NCBI GenBank assembly: GCA_022072085.1
Contig: JAJVII010000020.1
Coordinates: 62,001 to 126,000, forward strand
Length of the DNA: 64,000 nt
Direction of reading: 5' to 3'
Source: Phycisphaerae bacterium
Lineage (GTDB): Bacteria > Planctomycetota > Phycisphaerae > JAJVII01
The notes under the pieces were generated by a model. That model was not told the DNA's origin. It made no database searches and saw nothing but the letters and a program-made list of their open reading frames with translations. Positions 28,200 to 36,475 of the stretch are shown here, in pieces. Numbering within the stretch: the first letter of the stretch is position 1; every line of letters begins with the position of its first letter. Position numbers and translations under genes: made by a program.

Positions 28200-28862
28200 A
28201 TGGTTACCGACGGTCCGATCCATTCTGACCCGCAGGCATTGGCCAAAGCCACGGCTGAACTTGAATCCATCCACGTCCGAAGCATGCTCGGCATCGTGGT
28301 GCTCTTCGTCGCTCAATGCCTGCTGATGCTGGTCCTCAGCAGGACGCTGCGGATACAACTCTCCCGGGCGGCAACTCTCCTCTTCTTCGTTATTCCCATG
28401 GCGTTCTATGGGGTCCTGATCGTGACATGGTCTTGGCGGGCTGTTCGGCGACTCCGTAAGCAGGTCGATGAGGAGTTGGCTGCTCGCGAGCTGATGTCCG
28501 ATGCCGACTTCCTGGCCGCCGTTGGCGCGACCCCCGCGCAGGCGACCGCCTGCCTGGCCGCCCGCGACGCCTTCGCCGCTGTTGCGAACGTCGAGCCGGG
28601 CAGGCTTCGCCCGACCGACTTGGCCGAGTGGCTCAGCCAGCATCTTTCCTTGCCGTTGGATACGATTGAAATTACCCTCGAAGCCGAGAAACGGCTGGGC
28701 GTCAAGATTCGCGGCGGCCTGGAGGGCGAGTTGCTCTGCGGAACGTCTGGGCCCGCAAGACGGCGCGACAAGATCCGCGGCTTCCGCCTCCTCACGGTCG
28801 GCCGATTCGCCATCGACCTGGCCCGCGCGGTCGAGGCCGGACGGTGTCCGCCCAAAGAGTGA
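28200..28862 (+). CDS. Hypothetical protein with two membrane helices
   Basis: 220 residues. Two hydrophobic helices (about 29-47 and 58-78) form a hairpin anchoring a cytoplasmic C-terminal domain. In that domain LSLPLDTIEITLEAEKRLGVKI vaguely recalls the helix II-III region of acyl-carrier-like folds, but no phosphopantetheine Ser is present, so no function is assigned. A GGAGG lies about 14 bases before the ATG, rather far. It ends 21 bases before nadC and is probably co-transcribed. Confidence 0.6.
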   Translation: MVTDGPIHSDPQALAKATAELESIHVRSMLGIVVLFVAQCLLMLVLSRTLRIQLSRAATLLFFVIPMAFYGVLIVTWSWRAVRRLRKQVDEELAARELMSDADFLAAVGATPAQATACLAARDAFAAVANVEPGRLRPTDLAEWLSQHLSLPLDTIEITLEAEKRLGVKIRGGLEGELLCGTSGPARRRDKIRGFRLLTVGRFAIDLARAVEAGRCPPKE

Positions 28863-28883
28863 TGGGAGAACACGGAGCAATCC

Positions 28884-29792
28884 ATGACGGATCGGCTGGA
28901 CATCGAGGAACTGATGCCGCTGCTTCAGCGGGCACGCGAAGAGGACCTCGGTGGCGGGGACGTGACCAGCGAAGCGGTCATCCCGGCTGACGCGGTGGCC
29001 GTCGGTACGTTCATCGCCAAGGCGCCGGGCGTGGCGGCCGGGATGGCGCTGCTGGCGCCCCTGGCTTCGATTTACGACGAGCGGCTGGCGATCGAGGCGA
29101 AGGTCAAGGACGGCGGGACTCTCGCCGCCGGCGACGTGATGGCCGAGGTCCGCGGGCCGGCGCGGGGCATGCTGGCGTTCGAGCGGGTCGCGCTCAACTT
29201 TCTCCAGCGGCTCTCGGGCATCGCGACGCTCACCCGGGCGTTCGTGCAGGCTGTCGCGGGCACGCGGGCGAAGATTCTCGACACGCGCAAGACCACGCCC
29301 GGCCTGCGGGCGCTGGAGAAATACGCCGTCCGTTGCGGCGGCGGGACCAGCCACCGCGTCGGCCTGTTCGACGCGGTGCTGCTCAAGGACAACCACATCG
29401 CCCTGGCCGGCGGCGACGCGGACCTTGCGTGGGCGGCCTGTCGGCTGCGCGAGGCCCATCCGCGGATGCTCATCGAGGTCGAGGTCGATACGCTGGAGCA
29501 GTTCGGCCTGCTGCTGAGCGGCGCCCCCAAGGCCGTCGACGTGGTCCTGCTGGACAACATGACCCCGGCCCAGATGGCAGACGCCGTGCAGATGCGCGAC
29601 GAGTTGAGCCGCCGCCCGGAGTCGGCCGGTCCGGGCCTGCCCCTGCTGGAGGCCAGCGGCGGCGTGACGCTGGCGACCGTGGCCGCCATCGCCGCGACGG
29701 GCGTCGAGCGTATCAGCATCGGCGCCCTGACCCACTCGGCGACGGCGTTGGACATCGGCCTCGACATTCAGCCCGCGGCAAATGTCGAATGA
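28884..29792 (+). CDS. nadC: Nicotinate-nucleotide diphosphorylase (carboxylating)
   Basis: 302 residues. It converts quinolinate and PRPP to nicotinate mononucleotide, the joining step of de novo NAD synthesis. Signatures are EDLGGGDVTSEAVIP, the KTTPGLR loop with preceding ILDTR, KYAVRCGGGTSHRVGLFDAVLLKDNH, VEVDTLEQ, VVLLDNM and the phosphate-binding LEASGGVT...ISIGALTHS. All conserved Arg, Lys and His of the active site appear present. The last codons and the stop (NVE-stop) are made by a copy of a short dispersed repeat that continues downstream. nadA and nadB are not nearby. Confidence 0.95.
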   Translation: MTDRLDIEELMPLLQRAREEDLGGGDVTSEAVIPADAVAVGTFIAKAPGVAAGMALLAPLASIYDERLAIEAKVKDGGTLAAGDVMAEVRGPARGMLAFERVALNFLQRLSGIATLTRAFVQAVAGTRAKILDTRKTTPGLRALEKYAVRCGGGTSHRVGLFDAVLLKDNHIALAGGDADLAWAACRLREAHPRMLIEVEVDTLEQFGLLLSGAPKAVDVVLLDNMTPAQMADAVQMRDELSRRPESAGPGLPLLEASGGVTLATVAAIAATGVERISIGALTHSATALDIGLDIQPAANVE

Positions 29793-29815
29793 CGAATGTC
29801 GAGTGTCGAATGACT
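29781..29815 (+). repeat. AATGTCGAATGACGA-type tandem repeat at the nadC 3' end
   Basis: Degenerate tandem units of about 10 bases built on AATGTCGAATG / GAGTGTCGAATGA overlap the last four codons of nadC and supply its stop. Confidence 0.65.
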
Positions 29816-29858
29816 CAAGACCTGCTGCCACTTGCCCACTGGATCTCGCGGGAGTTCG

Positions 29859-30878
29859 ATGGCACTTCCCCCTAATCTGGTCAAGCTGATCGAGTCGCTG
29901 CGGCGGGCGCATCCGGGGGGGCGGAGCGTGGCGGACCTGGCGGGCGAGTTGGACATCCAGGCCTGGCGGGCCGCGGAACTGCTCGGGCGGCTGAAGTCGC
30001 TCGGCGTCGCCGTCGAGGAGCCCGCGCCCGGCCGACTGGCGACCGACCCGGCTGCCACGCCGCTGATCGGCGACTTGATCGAACTGGGCCTGGCCCCCGT
30101 CCGCGTCGGCCGGTCGGTCGTCGTCTTCCCCCGCGTCGGATCGACCAACGACGTCTGCCGCCAGGCGACGGCCCGCCGCGACAGCGACGGCCTGGTCGTG
30201 CTCGCGGAGTCGCAGTCGGCCGGCCGTGGGAGGCGCGGGCGTGTCTGGCACGACGCCCCGGGCGCGAGCCTGCTGCTGAGCCTGCTGCTGCTGGACGAGC
30301 CCGGCGGGGAGGGGCTGACGCATCGGCTGATGATGGCGGCCGCGGTCGCGCTGGCTGAGGCGCTGGACGAGGGCCTCGGCGTGCCGGCCGTCATCCGCTG
30401 GCCCAACGACCTCTACGTTCACGGCCGCAAGCTGGCCGGCGTTCTCGTTGAGGCGGCGCGCTCGCCGTCGCCGGCAGCCGGTGCGCCCCTCTTCGACGTG
30501 GTCATCGGCATCGGGGTCAACTGCAACCAGCAGGCTGACGACTTTAACTTCCCGCCCGCCGTCCGGACGATCGCAACGTCGCTGGCGGTCGAGGTCGGCC
30601 GACGCGTGGACCGCACGGCCGTGGCCCGGGCGCTGCTGGGTCGGCTGGACGGCTGGCTGGCCGGCGGCGATGCCTGCCCGTCGCTGGACGAACTGCACCG
30701 GGCGTACCTTCAGCGGATGGACCACTCGGCGCGGCGGGTTCGCGTTCACCACGACGGGCGGACGTTCGAGGGGACGGTCCGCGACGTGGATCCGCTGGCC
30801 GGCCTGATCGTGGAGTTGGGCGGCGGCGTGGCCCACTTCGACCCGTCGGACACGTCGGTGGAGTGGCTGGCGGGTTGA
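29859..30878 (+). CDS. birA: Biotin--[acetyl-CoA-carboxylase] ligase
   Basis: 339 residues from MALPPN (GGGAG just upstream). An N-terminal winged-helix-like part (about 1-60, VADLAGELDIQAWRAAELLGRLKSLG) suggests a class II BirA able to repress biotin genes. The catalytic domain has the biotinyl-AMP loop AGRGRRGRVW at 121-130, STNDVC for substrate entry, RWPNDLYVHGRKLAGVLVE with the catalytic Lys, and FDVVIGIGVNCNQ. The C-terminal SH3-like domain follows. It attaches biotin to the carrier protein of acetyl-CoA carboxylase. Whether the helix-turn-helix binds an operator here is unknown. Confidence 0.93.
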   Translation: MALPPNLVKLIESLRRAHPGGRSVADLAGELDIQAWRAAELLGRLKSLGVAVEEPAPGRLATDPAATPLIGDLIELGLAPVRVGRSVVVFPRVGSTNDVCRQATARRDSDGLVVLAESQSAGRGRRGRVWHDAPGASLLLSLLLLDEPGGEGLTHRLMMAAAVALAEALDEGLGVPAVIRWPNDLYVHGRKLAGVLVEAARSPSPAAGAPLFDVVIGIGVNCNQQADDFNFPPAVRTIATSLAVEVGRRVDRTAVARALLGRLDGWLAGGDACPSLDELHRAYLQRMDHSARRVRVHHDGRTFEGTVRDVDPLAGLIVELGGGVAHFDPSDTSVEWLAG

Positions 30879-30977
30879 AGCTTCGCGGGGGGGCGATTTG
30901 CACTTCCCACCCCGGGCGACGTGAAGTAGGCTGAGATCGCGGGTTGGTCGAAGCCCCTCCGGGCCCGGGGAAAAGCG

Positions 30978-32897
30978 ATGAAGGCGGCATTTCCCTTTGC
31001 GATCGTCCTGATCGTCGCCCTGCTGCCGGCAGCCGCGGCGCTGGCTGACGATGCGCCGACTACGCAGCCGGCGGCCACGTCGCAGCCGGCCGAGTTCGAC
31101 CGCGCCTGGGTGGTGGACATCCTGGCCGACGACCTGGGCAAGTGCGAATCCGGCGAGGATTTCGTCCGGCTGTCCGCTCGCACCCGCAAAGTGATTCTCG
31201 ACGTCCTCTGTTGCGGCGGGCGGGACGAATTGAAGGTGCTCAGCCGCCTGGTCGCGCTGGAGCGGGCGTGCAGGTTCCTGCCGGCGGTCCGGGAAATGGC
31301 CGGCGACGACGGGTTCGACCGCTGGCTGCTGAAGCACGGCGAAGTTTCCCGCCGACTGTTCAGGGCGATCGCCCCGCAGCCGTACTTCCACGAGTCGCTG
31401 ACGCGGCTGCACGATCTGGTCGAGGCCGACGCCTCCGCGGTCGCAGGCTATCCCGACCTGGCGGTGGCATTTGCGGCGTCGACGGCGGCCGATTCCCGTC
31501 AGCGGGCCCGCGTGGAGAATGCGACCCTGGTGCAGGCGTTCGCCTACTACACGCGGTCGCGGGCGTCGTTCCGCTACGATCTGCGGTCGATGCCCTACGA
31601 ACTGTCGTGCCACCTGGCCGACTCGCGGCTGCCGCTGGATCAGCGGGCCTGGGCGATGCGGCAGTACGGCCGCCAGTCCACGCCGGCCAAGTGCTACTTC
31701 GACGTGCCCTACGACACGCAGTCGTTCTACGCCGGCGCGCAGCCGCAGGGCTCGCGGATGACGGGGCGGGCCTACACGCTGAATAACATCAAGCAGTTCG
31801 GGGGCATCTGCGTGGACCAGGCCTATTTCGCCAGCGAGGTGTGCAAGGCCCTGGGCATCCCCGCGGCGGCGGTCACGGGCAAGAGCGAGTCGGCCCTCGG
31901 CCACGCCTGGACGGTCAGCCTGACGCTCGCCGCGGACAAACGCCGGTTCTACTGGGACTCGGCCACCGGCCGATACGAGGAGCAGAAGTATTTCGTCGGC
32001 CAGCTTCGCGATCCGATCAGCGGCGACATGATCACCGACGTGGACCTGATGCTCTCCGGGGCCGCTGCTCAGCTCAGCCTCGAACGCCGCGAGGAAGCCG
32101 ACGTGGCGACGGAGTTGGCCCGCGTGGTGGCCGATTCGATCCGCAAGATCGCCCCGCCCGACGGCAGCGAACTCCGGGCACTGGCCGAGGACTACAACAG
32201 GCGATTTGCCGGGATCCGGCCGCCCGTCGTGCTGGACGCCGACCTGAAGGCCCGCCGCCAGATGGACGCGGACCTGGTGGAGGAACTGATCGTCCTGGCC
32301 GTTCAGCGCAACGTCGCCCACCGCCCGGCGTGGGACCTGCTGCTGAAGCTTCAGCAGGCGGACGTCTTTCCCGACGACCACATGGACCGGTTCTTCGATC
32401 TGCTGATCGCAAGGACGGCGGGGCCGTACCCGGATTACTGCTGCGCGAAGATCCTGCAGATTCTGCCGACGATCGACAAGCCCGCGACGGCGGCCAAGGT
32501 CTGCGAGCGGGCGGTCGGGCTGTTCCCCAGGAGGGCCGACCTCCAGGGGACGCTGCTGCTGGCGGCCGGCGAATACATGGAGAAGGCCAAGCGGCTCAAC
32601 GACGCGCTGTCCTGCTACCAGCAGGCGGCGGATGTCTGCCCCGACGCGTCGTCCATCGTCCTGGACGCGACCGCCGGGTGCGAGAAGCTGATGCTCGCGG
32701 CCGGCCGCATCGACCTGGCGATCGCCATGTATCGCAAACTGTTCGCCCGCACCCCCAGCCAGCAGGGCGTCAAGATCCAGTTCCGCACCCAGACGGTCTA
32801 CTACCAGGTCGGCACGCGGCTGGCACGCCTGTACGCCCGTAACGGCCAGGGCAAGGAAGCCCAGCAACTCTACAGTCTCATCAACGCCAACCAGTAG
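30978..32897 (+). CDS. Secreted transglutaminase-like protein with C-terminal TPR region
   Basis: 639 residues. The signal peptide (MKAAFPFAIVLIVALLPAAAALA) is followed by the TTQPAATSQPA linker often seen in these organisms. A transglutaminase-core segment near 270-340 gives the probable triad: Cys in GGICVDQAYFASEVCKALGIP, His in LGHAWTVSL and Asp in FYWDSATGRY. The C-terminal 200 residues form TPR-like helical pairs (AGEYMEKAKRLNDALSCYQQAAD; AGRIDLAIAMYRKLFAR). Such periplasmic proteins may act as cysteine proteases or cross-linking enzymes; the substrate is unknown. A short repeat cluster follows immediately after the stop. Confidence 0.8.
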   Translation: MKAAFPFAIVLIVALLPAAAALADDAPTTQPAATSQPAEFDRAWVVDILADDLGKCESGEDFVRLSARTRKVILDVLCCGGRDELKVLSRLVALERACRFLPAVREMAGDDGFDRWLLKHGEVSRRLFRAIAPQPYFHESLTRLHDLVEADASAVAGYPDLAVAFAASTAADSRQRARVENATLVQAFAYYTRSRASFRYDLRSMPYELSCHLADSRLPLDQRAWAMRQYGRQSTPAKCYFDVPYDTQSFYAGAQPQGSRMTGRAYTLNNIKQFGGICVDQAYFASEVCKALGIPAAAVTGKSESALGHAWTVSLTLAADKRRFYWDSATGRYEEQKYFVGQLRDPISGDMITDVDLMLSGAAAQLSLERREEADVATELARVVADSIRKIAPPDGSELRALAEDYNRRFAGIRPPVVLDADLKARRQMDADLVEELIVLAVQRNVAHRPAWDLLLKLQQADVFPDDHMDRFFDLLIARTAGPYPDYCCAKILQILPTIDKPATAAKVCERAVGLFPRRADLQGTLLLAAGEYMEKAKRLNDALSCYQQAADVCPDASSIVLDATAGCEKLMLAAGRIDLAIAMYRKLFARTPSQQGVKIQFRTQTVYYQVGTRLARLYARNGQGKEAQQLYSLINANQ

Positions 32898-33007
32898 TTT
32901 GTGGTTCGTGGCTTGTGGTCTGTGGTCCGTGGCTTGTTGCGGCGGCGGAAGGGGGGGCCGTTTCCGTCCCCCCTGACCCCTGATCTCTGATCTCTGACCC
33001 CTCAGGG
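32898..33007. repeat. Two short-period repeats at a convergent gene junction
   Basis: GTGGTTCGTGGCTTGTGG-type units (32900-32940) begin right after one stop. CCTGACCCCTGATCTCTGAT units (about 32970-33007) run into the stop codon of the minus-strand zinc-ribbon gene. The two families differ in sequence; each recalls short tandem words at other gene ends in this window. Confidence 0.65.
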
Positions 33008-33928
33008 TCTGTCCGGATGGGCCTGGACGCCGAAGAGGCTCGGCTGCTCTGCGCCGGAAATCGGGATTTCGCGCCCGGTAACCTGGCGGACGGCTGCGAC
33101 GGCCCGGGTGATCTGTGTGACCGGCGCCAGGTCGACCACGCCGGCGGTCGCGGCTCGCAGGCGTTCGACCGCCTGGCGGACGAGCTGCCAGGCCTGCTCG
33201 CCCTGTCCGCTGCGGCGGCTGAGCAACTCGCCCGTCGCCGCCTCGACCAGGGCCAGGTAGGGCTGGTCCTGCGGGCCCCAGGGCAGGGACGCCTCGGCCT
33301 GAAGGCGGGCGAGCAGCTTCTGGTCGTCCTGCAAATCAGGGGTCCGGGCAGTTGCCTCCATCTCGGCGGCGAACCGGGTGTCGAACATCGCGCGGGCCCG
33401 GACCACGGTCTCCTGCAACTTTGCCACCTCGGCTGATTCCTTCGAAGGATCGTCAGCCGGCGGTCTGGTCGGTGTCGGGCGCTCGGGGCGCGTCCGGGCG
33501 CCGGCTGCCGGGGAGTCGGACGGCCCGGAGAAATCGTCCGATCTGTCGGCCGACGTGGCGGTCGAGCGGTCGGGCGGTGAGTTCGACGTCGCGACCATGA
33601 TGGCCCCGAAGATCACCAGAATGACAACCGTACCCAGGAACATGACGACCAGCAGGGCATTGGGCCGCCGGGCGACGCGATATCGCCCGCGGGCCGGGGC
33701 CTGCCCGCCTGACTCGGCCAGCGACGCGAGGTGATCCGCGTCGTCGGCGGGCGCGGCGGCGGGTGGGTCGGCCGGCGGCGCCGGCTCAAACGCCGGCGGC
33801 GACGGGCGGCGGGTCATGACGAACTGCCAGCCGCACTGCGGACAGGCGAGCGTGTGGTCGGCCAGGTCGTCGATCAACTGGATCCTCTGGCCGCACTGCG
33901 AGCACTGAATGGACTGCATCGGCATCAT
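33002..33928 (-). CDS. Zinc-ribbon membrane protein of unknown function
   Basis: 308 residues. A two-knuckle zinc ribbon opens the protein (CSQCG and CPQCG, about 9-33). A Pro/Ala linker, one membrane helix (about 90-112, LLVVMFLGTVVILVIFGAIMV), a Ser/Pro/Asp-rich low-complexity stretch and a helical C-terminal domain follow. The ribbon is expected in the cytoplasm. Several starts are close together (MMPMQ); I keep the first. It belongs to a widespread group of planctomycetal zinc-ribbon sensors or adaptors without known role. Confidence 0.65.
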   Translation of the reverse strand: MMPMQSIQCSQCGQRIQLIDDLADHTLACPQCGWQFVMTRRPSPPAFEPAPPADPPAAAPADDADHLASLAESGGQAPARGRYRVARRPNALLVVMFLGTVVILVIFGAIMVATSNSPPDRSTATSADRSDDFSGPSDSPAAGARTRPERPTPTRPPADDPSKESAEVAKLQETVVRARAMFDTRFAAEMEATARTPDLQDDQKLLARLQAEASLPWGPQDQPYLALVEAATGELLSRRSGQGEQAWQLVRQAVERLRAATAGVVDLAPVTQITRAVAAVRQVTGREIPISGAEQPSLFGVQAHPDRP

Positions 33929-34053
33929 GGCCGTACATGTCTTTCCGCCAGGACGCGGCTATGGAAGCGATTGGTTCCCCAGGCAACGAGCATTCACTCG
34001 TGGACGAAGTGATTATACCCGATCCCGCAGGAAAGTCCTGCGCCCCGTTGGAG

Positions 34054-34929
34054 CTACTGCTTCAGGGCGGACGTGAACACGTGGGCGTAGGCGCCCAGCC
34101 AGATCACCGCCAGGGTGACCAGCCAGGCGATCGTCATGATCAGGATGCCGCCCACCACCACCCACCAGGTCCGCAGGCTGGCCAGCAGGAGGCCCAGGCC
34201 CCGGCGGTCGGCCTGGGCCAGGAAGGCCTGCGCCGCCCGGTGATAGTGCAGCATGCGGAAGGCGGCCAGGATCAGCAGTCCGGCCATCAGGCCCGGCAGG
34301 ACGATCGTCAACAGGGCGGCCGCGACCAGGTCGCCGCCGTCGAGGGCGGCGGCGCGGGCCACGACCGCGATCGCCAGCCCCACGCCGGTGGCCAAGAGGC
34401 CCGCGAGCAGAAACAGGGCGACCGCGGAGAAGATCAGCCACGGGCCGCTGCGCCCCAGCAGGATGCGCGACTGGGAGCCGAGCAGGTCTTCCCGGCTGCG
34501 AGGCTCCAGTGTGATCTGTCCTCCGCCGCCGCTGCCGATGACCGGCGCAGGGGCAGGGGCGGGCGAAGGGACAGGGGCCGTGGTCGGCGCGCCCAGGACG
34601 AACTGCTGCTGGCAGGCCGGGCAGGCCAGCGTCTGACCGCGGAGTTCTTCCGCCAGTTCCATCGCCTGGCCGCAGCGGGGGCAGTTGAACAGCGTGGTCG
34701 GCGGCGGAGGCGGCTCGGGTTCGGGGGCCGGTGGCGGCGTCTGGGCCGGGGGAGGGGGGGCCGGAGGCGGAGCGGCCTGCGCGGCCGTCGCCCCGGCGGC
34801 CGATCCGGCGTCGCGGAGACGAAGCTGCTTGCCGCACAGCGGGCAAAGCACGGGTTGGCCGACCGATTCGATCGGAACGCGGATCATGCCGCTGCAATGG
34901 GGGCAGCGTGTGCGGACGGTCTTTGGCAT
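34054..34929 (-). CDS. Membrane protein with two zinc ribbons
   Basis: 291 residues from MPKTVR; the frame is open upstream but MPKTV puts the first ribbon at the N-terminus as in relatives. Ribbon 1 is CPHC...CPLCG (about 9-35) and ribbon 2 is CPRCG...CPAC (about 80-105), separated by a Pro/Ala-rich linker. Three to four membrane helices lie after residue 160, with GPWLIFSAVALFLLAGLLATGVGLAIAVV as the clearest pair. The function is unknown. It may form a pair with the other zinc-ribbon gene 125 bases downstream. Confidence 0.68.
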   Translation of the reverse strand: MPKTVRTRCPHCSGMIRVPIESVGQPVLCPLCGKQLRLRDAGSAAGATAAQAAPPPAPPPPAQTPPPAPEPEPPPPPTTLFNCPRCGQAMELAEELRGQTLACPACQQQFVLGAPTTAPVPSPAPAPAPVIGSGGGGQITLEPRSREDLLGSQSRILLGRSGPWLIFSAVALFLLAGLLATGVGLAIAVVARAAALDGGDLVAAALLTIVLPGLMAGLLILAAFRMLHYHRAAQAFLAQADRRGLGLLLASLRTWWVVVGGILIMTIAWLVTLAVIWLGAYAHVFTSALKQ

Positions 34930-35131
34930 GGGCAAGCCCCGGCTCCGCAAGGGGACCGATGCCCAGCCGAGGGTGGCTGGGCCACATTTCCCCGCGTCTC
35001 CTGCGGCACCAGACACTGAGGCTATCGAGGGGCGATTCCGGGGTCAAGGGTGTCGGCCGGCCGGCGGCAAGGGGCAAGGGACTCAACAGGTTGGCCCCAG
35101 CCGACGGCGTTGGAATATGACTTCTCCCAAT

Positions 35132-35159
35132 TTGACTGTCGGCGAATCAATCTTACATT
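35132..35159 (+). promoter_or_regulatory. Sigma-70-like promoter of the riboswitch/pilus transcript
   Basis: TTGACT, a 16-bp spacer and TACATT in a locally AT-rich patch. The predicted start near 35166 is about 50 bases before the riboswitch. Confidence 0.45.
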
Positions 35160-35216
35160 TGCCTTGTCGCCCCCATACGGGGCGGAGATTCGCCACGGGC
35201 GAATCGCGCATCCAAC

Positions 35217-35313
35217 GAAAGGGCAATCTCCGGTCCGGTAAGACCGGCCGGGGAGCGCAAAGCCACGGTCCTCCGGCGCCCTCGGGGCGAAGGAGGAGGC
35301 CGGGCTGCCGAAG
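35217..35313 (+). promoter_or_regulatory. Class I cyclic-di-GMP (GEMM-I) riboswitch
   Basis: The conserved core is readable in order: AAGGGCAA; a P2-like arm with GGTAAGACC at its tip; GCGCAAAGCCACGG; a second arm (CCTCCGGCGCC / GGCGAAGGAGG); and GGCCGGGCTGCCGAA. The GCAAAGCCACGG and GGG-x-TGCCGA blocks, and their spacing around two hairpins, match the class I aptamer that binds c-di-GMP. It lies on the strand of the pilus locus about 490 bases before the first pilin. c-di-GMP riboswitches often control pilin and adhesion genes. Whether binding turns expression on or off cannot be told. Confidence 0.85.
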
Positions 35314-35320
35314 GGATGTG

Positions 35321-35377
35321 AGCCAAGAGCCCGTCCACCCGACCGCGTCCGAACGGACGCGGGCCCCTTCGTTGGCT
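35321..35377 (+). promoter_or_regulatory. Hairpin after the riboswitch (candidate expression platform)
   Basis: An inner perfect stem CCGCGTCCG-AA-CGGACGCGG (35343-35362) is nested in an outer AGCCAA / TTGGCT pairing. It lies 8 bases after the aptamer. The following CCCCTTCGTTGG has only a weak T-run, so it may be an imperfect terminator or an RNA-processing element. Confidence 0.4.
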
Positions 35378-35802
35378 TGAAAACCCGGTTCCCAGTACTG
35401 CCAGGGCGGAAAGAGGCCGGCGGGCCGATCGGAAATTTCCGGCGGCCAAGTTAAGTCGTCCTCCCTTCCTGACGATGCACGGATAGCAAAAAGTCGCGAT
35501 CCGGCACGTACCCGGGCAGATGGGTCAAACGAAGTTCGCAGACATCGTGGTTTGCCGGAGCGAGCGACATGGACGCTACGTTCAGGGCAAACTCAGGTCC
35601 GCTGTGAGGAGGTGAATGGAATCAGCGGGCAACAGGCTTCGACCGTCACGCAGGCCGCGAGGCCTGCCGACCAGGCAGAGGTTGCGACGGAACGAGGGCC
35701 TTGCACTTGCAGACTCGGTTCATTCTCGAACGTGTGGCTGACAACAGAAGACAGATCCTTTTCGGATCGCCAAGACGCGATCCCGTTTCGGAGGGAACAC
35801 AG

Positions 35803-36219
35803 ATGAATAGGACTCGCAGCGCATTTACGCTGGTTGAAATTCTGATCGTCGTGATCATCCTGGGCATCCTGGCGGCCATCGTCATCCCGCAGTTCACCGA
35901 GGCCAGCAACGACGCCCGCCTCAGCAGCATGACCAGCGACCTGCAGACCGTCCGCAGCCAGCTGGAGCTGTACAAGGTTCAGCACCTGGACAAGTACCCG
36001 GCGCTGGACACCTTCGAGGCCGAGATGACCGGCACGACTGACATCAACGGCGACACGACGGGCACGGACTTCGGTCCCTACCTGCACCGCGTCCCGACCA
36101 ACCCGTTCACCAACACCAATGACGTGGGCAGCGGCGAGGTCGGCTCCAGCGCGTGGTACTACGATGCGACGACCGGCGCGTTCCATGCCAACGACACGGA
36201 CGCCCACGCCGCCCTGTAG
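35803..36219 (+). CDS. Major type IV pilin / GspG-like pseudopilin
   Basis: 138 residues; GGAGG lies 9 bases before the ATG. A short basic leader (MNRTRSA) precedes FTLVEILIVVIILGILAAIVIPQF with the Glu5 needed for assembly. The residue before the cleavage site is Ala rather than the commoner Gly. The C-terminal part (YLHRVPTNPFTNTNDVG...WYYDATTGAFHAN) is the GspG-type end seen in major pseudopilins. As the first gene after the riboswitch it should be the most strongly expressed subunit. Cleavage would need a PilD/GspO peptidase, which is not in the window. Confidence 0.88.
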   Translation: MNRTRSAFTLVEILIVVIILGILAAIVIPQFTEASNDARLSSMTSDLQTVRSQLELYKVQHLDKYPALDTFEAEMTGTTDINGDTTGTDFGPYLHRVPTNPFTNTNDVGSGEVGSSAWYYDATTGAFHANDTDAHAAL

Positions 36220-36280
36220 TTCGTGAAGCATGCCCAGGCGTCCCGCCCCGGCGGGGCGTTCGGGCTCAAGTCGGCCCGTC

Positions 36281-36328
36281 GGGGCGGCAGAGGAATCTCC
36301 GGCAGACGCCGGTGTTCCTCTCCGCCCC
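36281..36328 (+). promoter_or_regulatory. Strong hairpin between the tandem pilin genes
   Basis: GGGGCGG-(C)-AGAGGAA pairs with TTCCTCT-CCGCCCC: 14 base pairs with one bulge, and its loop holds a further CCGGC/GCCGG stem. No T-tract follows. Such hairpins often protect the upstream message or dampen read-through, which would raise the first pilin relative to the rest. Confidence 0.5.
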
Positions 36329-36475
36329 GCAGGCACGACGCTGGCGGTCGGACGTTCCGCCCCAGCGAAAGCCTGACGATCCAGTTCGAGACCGCGCGGC
36401 CTGGCATCGAAGAGACGAAATCCGGCGTTCGACCCGGACTTGAAGTCGAGTCTCGCCAGGCAGTGGGATAAGACC

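Larger units (their letters stand above)
34930..35802. other. Long control region before the pilus locus
   Basis: About 870 bases with no credible protein gene. It holds a sigma-70-like promoter (35132-35159), the c-di-GMP riboswitch (35217-35313) and a long hairpin (35321-35377), and then 420 further bases before the first pilin. A second structured part near 35400-35460 was not identified. Confidence 0.65.

Noticed and set aside
28200-28862. Acyl-carrier-protein domain in the membrane protein upstream of nadC
   Set aside because: The resemblance is limited to one helix pair and the phosphopantetheine Ser is missing.
28149-32867. 1572-codon minus-strand ORF
   Set aside because: Runs antisense across nadC, birA and the transglutaminase-like gene. 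It is a GC-bias shadow.
35612-35806. Possible 64-codon leader ORF (GTG start) or 42-codon ATG ORF with AGGAGG in front of the first pilin
   Set aside because: The larger ends in an ATGA overlap with the pilin start, but spacing from AGGAGG to either start is too short and the products have no recognisable features. It could still be a leader peptide.
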